64,000 bases of DNA from positions 124,001-188,000 of the forward strand of contig CAWKGA010000003.1 in NCBI GenBank assembly GCA_963849095.1, written 5' to 3'. A program made the translations under genes and the position numbers. The notes beneath the pieces are model-generated. The model made no database searches, was not told the DNA's origin, and saw only the letters and a list, made by a program, of their open reading frames with translations. The stretch is from JASHUC01 sp963849095. GTDB lineage: Bacteria > Pseudomonadota > Gammaproteobacteria > Steroidobacterales > Steroidobacteraceae. Within the stretch, counting starts at the first letter, position 1; every line of letters starts with the position of its first letter. Positions 1 to 8,029 of this stretch are shown here, piece after piece.

Positions 1-451
1 CCGCCAGCATCCCTCCCATCGAATGACCCACGAGGATGATGCGTCCTGCTTTGATGCTGTCGAGGAGCAGGCGCGTGTTCATGGCGAGCTGCTGGAAGCT
101 GTACTGATAGTTGACGGGCTTCGATGACTTGCAGAAGCCGAGCTGCTCCGGCACCACCACCCGAAAGCCCGCCCCGTGCAGTTTCGCGACGGTCGCCGCC
201 CACGTCGCGCCGCAGAAGTTCAAGCCATGCAGCAGCACGACGGTGCGGCCGGCTCCGGGCCCGTGGCTCGATGCATCGGGCGCCACGTCCATGTAGGCCA
301 TCGCGTAAGCCTGCGCCTGGGTCCGGAAGCGGTAGACCTGAACGGCGTAGGGATAGGCGAACCCCTCGAGATTGGGGCCGTAGACGGGCGCGCGCGCGTG
401 CGAGGGCATCGCGGCCGCGCACGACCAAGCGGCGAGAACGAGCCATCGCAT
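1..451 (-). CDS. secreted alpha/beta hydrolase, C-terminus outside window
   Basis: The visible 150 N-terminal residues hold a Sec-type signal peptide (about residues 1-20, ending S-H-A-R-A). They also hold the oxyanion-hole strand VVLLHG (71-76) and the nucleophile elbow GHSMGG with Ser144. This is the classic alpha/beta-hydrolase arrangement for an esterase, lipase or epoxide-hydrolase-like enzyme exported to the periplasm. The acid and His of the triad lie beyond the left edge, so substrate cannot be judged. The start is the ATG whose product has a clean hydrophobic leader. The gene is divergent from pqiA across about 136 bp with no obvious promoter. Confidence 0.85.
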   Translation of the reverse strand, partial: MRWLVLAAWSCAAAMPSHARAPVYGPNLEGFAYPYAVQVYRFRTQAQAYAMAYMDVAPDASSHGPGAGRTVVLLHGLNFCGATWAATVAKLHGAGFRVVVPEQLGFCKSSKPVNYQYSFQQLAMNTRLLLDSIKAGRIILVGHSMGGMLA

Positions 452-587
452 GGGCGGGCGAGCCTCCTTATCTCGCCGATCGTACCGGGCCAGCAAGCTC
501 CGTTCCACTCGGGCGCCCGCGTGCGCGCAGCGCAACGGGGCACGAAACCCGGGTATGCTGCGGCTCTCACGAGGCGGTCGAGAGCCC

Positions 588-1922
588 ATGACACCGATCG
601 AGCGAGCCCCGCAGGAGCCAGCGCCGCAGCAGCCAGGCCCGCAGGATCGGGGCGTGAGGGAGTCGCAGCTCGAGGAGCATGAGATCGTCGCTTGCCCGGA
701 CTGCGGGCTCTGGCAGCGGCTTCAGCGCGTGCCGCGTGGCTTTCGCGCGGAATGCCGGCGCTGCCGCAAGGGGCTCGCACGCCCGCCATCCCGGACGCTC
801 GACGCCGCGCTCGCCTTGGTGACGGCCGCCTTGCTCGTGTGGGTGCCGACCTGCGTCGCGCCTTTCATGATGGTCACCGCGGACGGCGCGGTGCGCACCA
901 GCGCGCTCGCGAGCGGCGTGCAGGGGCTCTGGGCCGCCGGCTTTGTCTCGCTCGCGGTGCTCGTCGCCTTGTTCAGCATCGTCGTGCCCTGGATGTATCT
1001 CGCGCTCGTCGCGTGCGTGCTCGCCGGCGTCCGCCTCAAGCCTGCGCGACCGGCTCGTAGCGATGCGCCCTCGCCCCTCGGGACCCTGTACCGCTGGGCG
1101 CTCGCGCTCAGGGCGTGGGCGATGATCGAGGTCTTTCTCCTCGGCGCGTGCGTGGCGTATAGCCGCATGCAATCCGTCGCGTTCGTGAGCATCGGCACCG
1201 CCGGGTGGTGTCTGATCGCCGTGACGGTGCTGATGCTCCTGCTCGATGCCTGCCTCGACGATCGAGCCGTCTGGCGGGCGCTCCCCTCCGGGCGCATGCC
1301 CCAGGCGGCGGAGCCATTCACTGGGCGAGCTCCACTCCCCGCGTGCCGCGTCTGCGGTCTGCCCGCGCCGCAGGCCCGCGCGGGAGACCGCTGCCCGCGC
1401 TGCCGTGCGCGGCTCGCCACGCGCCAGCCCCTGTCCATTCGGCGGACCTGGTCCCTGGTGCTCTGTGGCTTCCTGCTCTTCATTCCCGCCAACCTCATGC
1501 CGGTCGTGAGCATCGAGCAGTTCGGGCGAGTCGCGCCCAATACGATCCTCGGCGGGGTGCTCGAGCTGCTGCGCAGCGGCCTGTGGCCGCTCGCGGCGAT
1601 CGTCTTCACGGCGAGCATCTGCATCCCGCTTGCGAAGCTCTGCGGACTCACCTGGAATCTGTGCCTGACCCAGCGGGGCTCGGCTCGGTTCCTGGTCGGC
1701 CGCACACGCCTGCACAGAGCGATCGACCTCGTCGGCCGCTGGTCGAACATCGATGTGTTCATGGTGTCCATCTCGGTCGCGCTGGTGCAGTTCGGCGCCC
1801 TCACCCGCGTGCGGGTCGAGAGCGGCATGATCGCGTTCGCGGCGGTCGTGATCGTGACGATGGTTGCCGCCAGATCCTTCGACAGTCGATTGATGTGGGA
1901 CGCGGCGGGAGAGCAGGCGTGA
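588..1922 (+). CDS. pqiA: PqiA: intermembrane transport protein, inner-membrane subunit
   Basis: The 444-residue product has the PqiA layout: two repeats, each opening with a small cysteine ribbon (C36/C39 with C56/C59; a second CxxC pair near residue 240) followed by about four membrane segments. PqiA works with the MlaD-domain protein PqiB to carry lipids or other hydrophobic molecules between inner and outer membranes. The open frame extends upstream, but the ATG here gives a cytosolic acidic leader before the first ribbon and is preferred. The stop overlaps the pqiB GTG start, so the two are translationally coupled. No pqiC lipoprotein follows; cydA comes next. Confidence 0.9.
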   Translation: MTPIERAPQEPAPQQPGPQDRGVRESQLEEHEIVACPDCGLWQRLQRVPRGFRAECRRCRKGLARPPSRTLDAALALVTAALLVWVPTCVAPFMMVTADGAVRTSALASGVQGLWAAGFVSLAVLVALFSIVVPWMYLALVACVLAGVRLKPARPARSDAPSPLGTLYRWALALRAWAMIEVFLLGACVAYSRMQSVAFVSIGTAGWCLIAVTVLMLLLDACLDDRAVWRALPSGRMPQAAEPFTGRAPLPACRVCGLPAPQARAGDRCPRCRARLATRQPLSIRRTWSLVLCGFLLFIPANLMPVVSIEQFGRVAPNTILGGVLELLRSGLWPLAAIVFTASICIPLAKLCGLTWNLCLTQRGSARFLVGRTRLHRAIDLVGRWSNIDVFMVSISVALVQFGALTRVRVESGMIAFAAVVIVTMVAARSFDSRLMWDAAGEQA

Positions 1923-3580
1923 CGACCGGTGATGAAACGGGGGATCGCAAAGAGCGGGAAGTCGGTGCGGACGCCCCGGCGGGGTCGCCGAGCGACGAGG
2001 CCACACTGCGCGCCGGCTCGTGGCTCTCGTGGGTGTGGCTCGTGCCCGTCATCGCGGCGTGCGTGGTGCTCTGGCTCGCGTGGCGCGACCTCGCGCAGCG
2101 CGGCCCACAGATCACGATCGCGCTCTCCGACGCGGGAGCGCTGCAGCCCGGGCAGACCCCGGTCAGGTACAAGGGCGTCAACGTCGGAATCGTCGAGTCC
2201 GTGGAGCTGACGCCCGATGCCTCCAAGGTTCTGGTGCGCGCACGGATGACTCGCGCGATCGAGCCCTACCTGGCAACCGGCGCCCGGTTCTGGATCGTCC
2301 AGCCGCGGGTCGGCGCCCAGGGAATCTCGGGCCTCGCGACACTCGTCTCCGGCTCCTACATCGAGATGTATCCGGGCCGGGGTGAGGCGCAGCGCAGCTT
2401 CACGGGGCTCTCCGAGCCGCCGATTCTGCAGCCCGATACGGCCGGAACGTTCTTCACACTGCTCGCCCCGGATGCGAGCTCGCTCATCCCGGGCGCTGCG
2501 ATCACCTATCGCGGTATCGACGTGGGAGAGATCGAAGGCTCCTCCCTCGCGCCCTCGGAAACGCAGGTCGAGATCTATGCGTTCGTGCGCGCTCCGTACG
2601 ATCACCTGGTGCATCCGCAAACGCGCTTCTGGAACGTGGCGGGGATCGATGTGGTCGCAGGTCCTGAGGGCGTGCAGGTGAGAGTGAGCTCGTGGCAGCA
2701 GCTGCTTGCCGGCGGCGTCGCCTTCGACACGCCCGCGCGGTCCATGTCCGGGCCGCCGGCCCCGTTCGACAGCAGGTTCCAACTGTACGACAGTCGCAGT
2801 GAGGCCTTCCGCTCTCCTCAGGGCAAGCCGCTCCTGTACCGCGTGGAATTCGCGGAGAACGCACGCGGACTCGCGAAGGGAACTCCCGTCGAGCTCGAGG
2901 GAACCGGCATCGGCGAGGTGACCGAGTCGAGCCTGCTGTACGACCGCAGCCGCGGATCGCTCTACACGCTCGCGATCGTCGCGATCGATCCCGCCGCGCT
3001 CGACATCCCGGGAATCCCTGAGACGGCGACCGCAGAGCAGGCGGACGCCGTCGAAGCCGCGCTCGAGCATCTCGTCGCCGGCGGCCTGCGCGCCCGGCTC
3101 GTCTCCTCGAGCCTGCTCACGGGCTCCAAGGTGATCGCGCTCGACATGCTGACCGGAGTGCCGCCCGCGCGCGTGCGCGAGGTCGCCGGTGTCGCAGAGC
3201 TCCCCACCGCGCCGGCCGCGGACATCGACGAGATCCTGCAGAGCCTTCAGAACACGGCTCAGCACCTCGATCGCGCGACGGCGGGGCCGCAGCTCACACA
3301 CGCGCTGACCCAGCTCGATTCCGCGCTGACGCATCTGAACCAGCTCACCATCACGCTCGGGCCGCAGGCGCAGTCGCTCATCGCGAGCCTGCGCGCGACC
3401 TCCGAGGCTGCGCAGCGCACGGCGGAGGCGGCGGGCGCCGTTCTCGGCGCGAACGGGAGTCAGAGCGTCGACCTGCCACGGCTCATGCGGCAGCTCGACG
3501 ATGCGGCCCGCTCCATCCAGGAGCTCGCCGACTATCTCGATCGCCATCCGGAAGCGCTCATCCGGGGCCGCAGACAGTAG
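1919..3580 (+). CDS. pqiB: PqiB: MlaD-family intermembrane transport protein
   Basis: A 553-residue protein with one N-terminal membrane anchor (about residues 33-53) and three successive MlaD/MCE domains (G-x-x-V-x-Y-K-G type motifs near residues 80, 200 and 310), then a long helical C-terminus. In this family the MCE domains stack into hexameric rings that form a tube across the periplasm. The GTG start overlaps the pqiA stop as GTGA and is chosen because it removes the upstream antisense-like extension. The pair is expected to help maintain envelope integrity. The helical tail (about residues 430-540) matches the needle of PqiB. Confidence 0.9.
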   Translation: MTTGDETGDRKEREVGADAPAGSPSDEATLRAGSWLSWVWLVPVIAACVVLWLAWRDLAQRGPQITIALSDAGALQPGQTPVRYKGVNVGIVESVELTPDASKVLVRARMTRAIEPYLATGARFWIVQPRVGAQGISGLATLVSGSYIEMYPGRGEAQRSFTGLSEPPILQPDTAGTFFTLLAPDASSLIPGAAITYRGIDVGEIEGSSLAPSETQVEIYAFVRAPYDHLVHPQTRFWNVAGIDVVAGPEGVQVRVSSWQQLLAGGVAFDTPARSMSGPPAPFDSRFQLYDSRSEAFRSPQGKPLLYRVEFAENARGLAKGTPVELEGTGIGEVTESSLLYDRSRGSLYTLAIVAIDPAALDIPGIPETATAEQADAVEAALEHLVAGGLRARLVSSSLLTGSKVIALDMLTGVPPARVREVAGVAELPTAPAADIDEILQSLQNTAQHLDRATAGPQLTHALTQLDSALTHLNQLTITLGPQAQSLIASLRATSEAAQRTAEAAGAVLGANGSQSVDLPRLMRQLDDAARSIQELADYLDRHPEALIRGRRQ

Positions 3581-3603
3581 AAGCGCCGCGCGGAGGTCAG
3601 TAA

Positions 3604-5028
3604 GTGAGTCCGAGCGCCTTGATCCTGTCGCGACTGCAGTTCGCCTGGGTGATCGCGTGGCACATCCTGCTGCCCGCGTTCACGATCGGCCTCGCCTCCT
3701 ACATCGTGGTGCTCGAGGCTCTCTACTTCGTACGGCGCCGGGAGATCTACTTCACGCTGTCGGGCTTCTGGACGAGGATCTTCGCCGTGTCGTTCGGCAT
3801 GGGCGTCGTCTCAGGGATAGTGATGCCGTTTCAGTTCGGCACCAACTGGAGCCGCTTCTCGGATGCGACGGCGAACGTGCTGTCGCCGCTCCTCGCCTAC
3901 GAGGGGCTGATGGCCTTCTTCCTCGAGGCGGCCTTCTTGGGTGTGCTGCTCTTCGGGCGCAAGCTCGTGCCGCCCTGGGCGCATCTGCTCGCTGCCATGA
4001 TGGTCGCGGGCGGCACCTTGCTCTCCGCTTTCTGGATCCTCGCGACGAACAGCTGGATGCAGACGCCCGCCGGCTACCAGATCGTGAACGGGCGCTTCTT
4101 TCCGAAGGACTGGCTTCAAATCGTCTTCAATCCCTCCTTCCCTTACCGGTTCACGCACATGGTCGTCGCGTGCTACATCACGACCGCGTTCGTGGTGCTC
4201 GGCGTCGCCGCGCACTACTTGCGTCGGGGCCGCTTCGCGGCCGAAGCGCGCATGATGATGTCGATGGCGCTCGGGCTCCTCACGATCCTGGTCCCCCTGC
4301 AGATGCTCATTGGCGATGCGCACGGCCGCAACACCATGGAGTACCAGCCGGCCAAGATCGCCGCGATCGAGGCCCGCTGGAAGACGGAGAGCCACGTGCC
4401 GCTCACCTTGTTCGCGATTCCCGACGAGCGGGCCGCGGCGAACCGCTATGCGCTCGACGTGCCCGACCTCGGTAGCCTCATCCTCACGCACGACCCGAAC
4501 GGCACGGTACGCGGGCTCGAGGACTGGCCGCGCAGCGAGTGGCCGCCCGTCGCCATTCCCTTCTTCGCGTTCCGCATCATGGTCGGCATCGCCATTTTGA
4601 TGCTGACCCTCGTCACGTTGAGCTGGTGGCTGCGGGCGCGCGGGCGGCTCTACACCGCGCGCAGCTTCCTCAAGCTGTGCGAGCTCGCCTCCCCGCTCGG
4701 CTTCTTCGCGGTGCTCGCCGGCTGGGTCACGACCGAGGTCGGCCGGCAGCCCTGGACGGTTTACGGGCTCCTGCGCACCGCGGATTCCGTCTCCCCCTCG
4801 CTCACCGGCGCGGACGTGGCTCTGTCGCTCGCCGGCTATGCGGCGGTCTATCTGATCATCTATCCCGTCGGGATCCGGCACATGTACCGCATCGTCGGTC
4901 GCGGACCCTCGGGGCCTGCGACCGAGCCCGAGCTCATCGAGAGCGGCCTTCCCGAGCCGCCGATCCATGCGCTCCGCGGGCAGGTGCCCGCGGATGGCGG
5001 CGCCAGCGCGAGCGAGGCGCCTCGATGA
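3604..5028 (+). CDS. cydA: cytochrome bd ubiquinol oxidase subunit I (CioA/CydA type)
   Basis: The 474-residue integral membrane protein has the N-terminal haem-ligand His in AWHILLPAF, a second in RFTHMVVACY, and the GRQPW signature near residue 380. It oxidises ubiquinol and reduces oxygen without pumping protons. The short quinol loop and the W-H-I-L-L-P start resemble the cyanide-insensitive (Cio) branch rather than E. coli bd-I. The GTG start is preceded by GGAGG at good spacing. It overlaps cydB by 4 bp. No CydX-like small protein was found after cydB. Confidence 0.93.
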   Translation: MSPSALILSRLQFAWVIAWHILLPAFTIGLASYIVVLEALYFVRRREIYFTLSGFWTRIFAVSFGMGVVSGIVMPFQFGTNWSRFSDATANVLSPLLAYEGLMAFFLEAAFLGVLLFGRKLVPPWAHLLAAMMVAGGTLLSAFWILATNSWMQTPAGYQIVNGRFFPKDWLQIVFNPSFPYRFTHMVVACYITTAFVVLGVAAHYLRRGRFAAEARMMMSMALGLLTILVPLQMLIGDAHGRNTMEYQPAKIAAIEARWKTESHVPLTLFAIPDERAAANRYALDVPDLGSLILTHDPNGTVRGLEDWPRSEWPPVAIPFFAFRIMVGIAILMLTLVTLSWWLRARGRLYTARSFLKLCELASPLGFFAVLAGWVTTEVGRQPWTVYGLLRTADSVSPSLTGADVALSLAGYAAVYLIIYPVGIRHMYRIVGRGPSGPATEPELIESGLPEPPIHALRGQVPADGGASASEAPR

Positions 5029-6041
5029 GCGCCCTCATTCCCGACTTCGTGCCGCTCTGGACGCTCATACTGGTGCTCGGCATCTTCTTCTACGTTCTGC
5101 TCGACGGATTCGACCTGGGGGTCGGCATTCTCCACGGCTTCGCGCCCGACGCGGCCTCGCGCGGCCTCATCATGAACTCCATCGCGCCGATCTGGGACGG
5201 GAATGAGACCTGGCTCGTGCTCGGGAGCCTTGCGCTGCTTGCGGCGTTTCCGCTCGCCTTCACCATCCTTCTGCCGGCCGTCTACTTCCCCATCCTCGCG
5301 ATGCTGCTCTCGTTGATATTCCGCGGTGTGGCGTTCGAGTTCCGCTACAAGGACGTCCCCCATCGAACTTTCTGGGACCATGGCTTCTCGTACGGCTCCG
5401 CGCTCGCCACGTTCTCGCAGGGCATCATCATCGGGGCCTACATCCAGGGGTTCAAGATCGACGGCCGCCACTTCGCCGGTAGCTCGCTCGACTGCTTCAC
5501 GCCCTTCTCGATCTTCACCGGCGCCGCGCTGCTCTGCGGTTACAGCCTGCTCGGCGCCGGGTGGCTCATTCTGAAGACGGAGGGCCCGCTCCAAGCGTGG
5601 GCCCGCCGCAAGGCTCGCTGGTGCCTCATCGGAGTGCTCATCGCGATCGGCATCGTGAGCGTGTGGACACCGCTACGCGATCCCGATATCGCGCGCCGTT
5701 GGTTCTCGTGGCCGGGGATCGCGCTCTTCTCTCCCGTGCCCGTCGCCACCCTGCTGTTCGCCCTGTGGGAATGGCGCTCGCTCGGCAACCCCTCCTCGCA
5801 AGCGGTGCCCTTTCTCGCAGCGATCGGCCTGTTCGTGCTGTCCTACAGCGGCATCGCGATCAGCCTCTGGCCGATGATCGTGCCGCACCGGTTCACCCTC
5901 TGGCAGGCCGCCTCGGCCCCGGGCACCCAGCTGTTCCTGCTCGCCGGAACGCTGTTCCTGCTGCCCGTGATCCTCATGTACACCGGCTGGTCGTACTGGG
6001 TTTTCCGCGGCAAGGTGCGCGCCGACATCGGATATCACTGA
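5025..6041 (+). CDS. cydB: cytochrome bd ubiquinol oxidase subunit II
   Basis: A 338-residue membrane protein with the CydB hallmarks: an early LLDGFDLGVGIL helix, IWDGNETWLV near residue 60, and about eight to nine transmembrane segments. It partners with the upstream subunit I to form the bd-type terminal oxidase. The start ATG lies inside the TGA of cydA (ATGA), giving translational coupling. It ends 15 bp from the convergent di-haem oxidoreductase gene. Nothing looks truncated. Confidence 0.93.
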   Translation: MSALIPDFVPLWTLILVLGIFFYVLLDGFDLGVGILHGFAPDAASRGLIMNSIAPIWDGNETWLVLGSLALLAAFPLAFTILLPAVYFPILAMLLSLIFRGVAFEFRYKDVPHRTFWDHGFSYGSALATFSQGIIIGAYIQGFKIDGRHFAGSSLDCFTPFSIFTGAALLCGYSLLGAGWLILKTEGPLQAWARRKARWCLIGVLIAIGIVSVWTPLRDPDIARRWFSWPGIALFSPVPVATLLFALWEWRSLGNPSSQAVPFLAAIGLFVLSYSGIAISLWPMIVPHRFTLWQAASAPGTQLFLLAGTLFLLPVILMYTGWSYWVFRGKVRADIGYH

Positions 6042-6056
6042 GCCCGGCGCGCCTGA

Positions 6057-7409
6057 TCAGAGGGTTCCGAGCCAGTTGAGGAGCGCCTGTCGCTCGGATG
6101 CCTGCAGCCGCTCGAACCGGCGCCTCGCGCTCGAGGCCTCTCCCCCATGCCACAGGATCGCTTCGGTGACCGACCGGGCTCGGCCATCGTGCAGGCACGT
6201 CGGGCTCGACTCTCTTTTCAAGCGGTAGCCGAGGCCCCACAGAGGCGGCGTGCGCCAGAGGGTCCGCACCTTGGCGCCCGCCACATTCTCATCCGCGAGC
6301 GCCATGCCGAGGTCGTGCAGCCGCAGGTCCGTGTAGGGCTCGATCGTGCGCTGCATGATCGCCCCGTTCGCCGCTCGCAGCTCGACGGGCAAGCGAGGCC
6401 GGTGGCAGGCGGCGCAACCGAGCTGGGCGAACAGGGTGCGCCCCTCCGCTCCCGGCTCCGCCGGCGCCTGCGGGGATGCGGGCACCGCAAGCCAGCTCTG
6501 GAAGTCGACCGCCGCATCGAGCAGCGTATCCGAGACTTCCGGTGAGCCGCCATTCGGCTGCTCGAGGCAGGCCACCTCCGCGGCCGTGCAGTCATCCCGT
6601 GCGACCACGCTGGAGGTGAGCCCCATCTCCCCAGCGAACGCCCGGGTCGTCTGATCGCGGATGGAGACGGCGGAGCCCTGCCATCCGAATCGTCCGAGCA
6701 CCCGAGCGCCGTGACGCCACTGCCAAGCCGGCACGCCGGGCCGCTGCCGCCGAGCACCCGAGTCTGTCCAGCCCTGCACGATCGCTGCGACGGGAACGGC
6801 CGCGAGCAGTCCGTCGCCGAAGATCGCCGGCGCGAGTCTCGGCTTGATGATCGTCTGCGACGCGAGTGGCCCGTAGCCGAGGTCCACCAGCTGATAGCTC
6901 GGGGCCCGCAAGGTCCAGCGGCCACCGTCGGGGTAGCGGCCGACGATCTCGCGATAGTGGATGACCACCTGCCCTTCGGGCCGAACCCCTCGCAGCGCGG
7001 CGGGATTGAATACGCAGCCGTAGACCGGATCACACCGCGTCTCGGCGCGGGGACCGGCCGGCGGCTCCTCCAGGTGAATCTCCAGCGCGAAGGGCGCGAG
7101 CCCATCGCCCATCGGGCCTCGGCCGTGCGCGGCCTCGTTGTGGCATTCGTCGCACGAGTCCACGTTGAACAGGGGTCCCACGCCGTCTCGGCGCTCCGCG
7201 TGGGGCGTGCCCGCGGGCACCCAGTGCGTATTGAGCACCTCGTGCCCCAGCTCCGCGCGCGCGCTCTCCGCATCGTCGAGCGGGCGATAGAACGGCGGGT
7301 CCCGGTGGTGGATGAACGGCTCGACACCGAACGCCGGGGGGTCGGCCGATGCCCCGATGCCTGGAGCGAGGCCCAGGGCGAGCGCGGCCAGGCACGCGAA
7401 TCCACGCAC
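6057..7409 (-). CDS. exported di-haem c oxidoreductase (DHOR/DUF1111-like)
   Basis: This 450-residue protein starts with a signal peptide (about 1-22) and carries two c-type haem sites: CDECH near residue 90 and CAACH near residue 330. The first is followed by H-G-R-G-P, as in the di-haem oxidoreductase family related to bacterial cytochrome c peroxidases. Several members sit beside imelysin or other periplasmic proteins, and their substrate is mostly unknown. The start is GTG. The gene lies 16 bp downstream of a small secreted protein on the same strand, suggesting one transcript. Whether it reduces peroxide or something else cannot be read from sequence. Confidence 0.8.
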   Translation of the reverse strand: MRGFACLAALALGLAPGIGASADPPAFGVEPFIHHRDPPFYRPLDDAESARAELGHEVLNTHWVPAGTPHAERRDGVGPLFNVDSCDECHNEAAHGRGPMGDGLAPFALEIHLEEPPAGPRAETRCDPVYGCVFNPAALRGVRPEGQVVIHYREIVGRYPDGGRWTLRAPSYQLVDLGYGPLASQTIIKPRLAPAIFGDGLLAAVPVAAIVQGWTDSGARRQRPGVPAWQWRHGARVLGRFGWQGSAVSIRDQTTRAFAGEMGLTSSVVARDDCTAAEVACLEQPNGGSPEVSDTLLDAAVDFQSWLAVPASPQAPAEPGAEGRTLFAQLGCAACHRPRLPVELRAANGAIMQRTIEPYTDLRLHDLGMALADENVAGAKVRTLWRTPPLWGLGYRLKRESSPTCLHDGRARSVTEAILWHGGEASSARRRFERLQASERQALLNWLGTL

Positions 7410-7425
7410 CGTCGCGACCTGCCCT

Positions 7426-7968
7426 CTAGTGGGAAGACTTCTCGGGGGGCACGCTCGTCAGCGTGACTCGAACGCGCGGGCTGATGGCGCCGCTCAGCTG
7501 CAGCACGAGATCGCCGGCGGGCAGCTCGTACACCACGATCTTGCGAGGATTCCCGCAGCCCGCCCGGCCCGCGAAGTCCCGCGAGTCGAGCGTCTCGTGG
7601 CCGGCCACCACATCGATCCAGAAGCCCTTGTCGATCGAGATCCGATAGAGTCCGGCCGCGGGGACGTGCATGCGCGCAAGGCCCGCGTACGCGCCGTCGG
7701 TGAGCGCTCTCTTCTCCGGATGCACCACGAAGCGCACGTCCTGCTGCTGCGTGAGCGCAAGATCGTAGAGGCGGTCGGGCCCGATCACCGGCGCCGAGGT
7801 CTCGTCCCGCCCCGCAGTGACCGCCTGCGCGAACGTCGCGAACAAGGCTTGCTCGTGGCCGAGGTCCCAGCGGAATCCCGCGCAGGGGTTCGCACCGCTT
7901 GCGCTCAGGGCCGCACCGCTCAGCAGAGCGGCACAGACGAGGAAGGAAGCCTGGCCGCTCAACGTCAT
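7426..7968 (-). CDS. secreted protein of unknown function
   Basis: I do not recognise this 180-residue protein. It has a clear signal peptide (MTLSGQASFLVCAALLSGAA, cleaved near A-S-A) and a mature beta-rich domain with few cysteines, ending in a predicted jelly-roll-like stretch (D-L-V-L-Q-L-S-G). The open frame continues 18 codons upstream, but that part runs into a palindrome, so the ATG that begins the signal peptide is preferred. It is followed 16 bp later by the di-haem oxidoreductase, so it may be an accessory periplasmic subunit. That role is inference from position only. Confidence 0.6.
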   Translation of the reverse strand: MTLSGQASFLVCAALLSGAALSASGANPCAGFRWDLGHEQALFATFAQAVTAGRDETSAPVIGPDRLYDLALTQQQDVRFVVHPEKRALTDGAYAGLARMHVPAAGLYRISIDKGFWIDVVAGHETLDSRDFAGRAGCGNPRKIVVYELPAGDLVLQLSGAISPRVRVTLTSVPPEKSSH

Positions 7969-7988
7969 GGGCACACCCCGCGCATTTC

Positions 7989-8010
7989 GGTATATCCCAT
8001 GGAATATACC
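7989..8010. promoter_or_regulatory. 22-bp near-perfect palindrome, candidate repressor operator
   Basis: GGTATAT and ATATACC arms flank a CCATGG core. Only one base pair out of eleven breaks the symmetry. It lies 21 bp upstream of the start of the secreted-protein gene that precedes the di-haem oxidoreductase. A related AT-rich palindrome with the same spacing lies upstream of msrB and of the gene at 34451. The regulator is unknown. Confidence 0.45.
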
Positions 8011-8029
8011 ACCAGCTTTCAACTGATTC

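Noticed and set aside
722..3547. A 941-residue minus-strand open frame
   Set aside because: Antisense to pqiA and pqiB with an Arg/Asp-rich composition and no domain.
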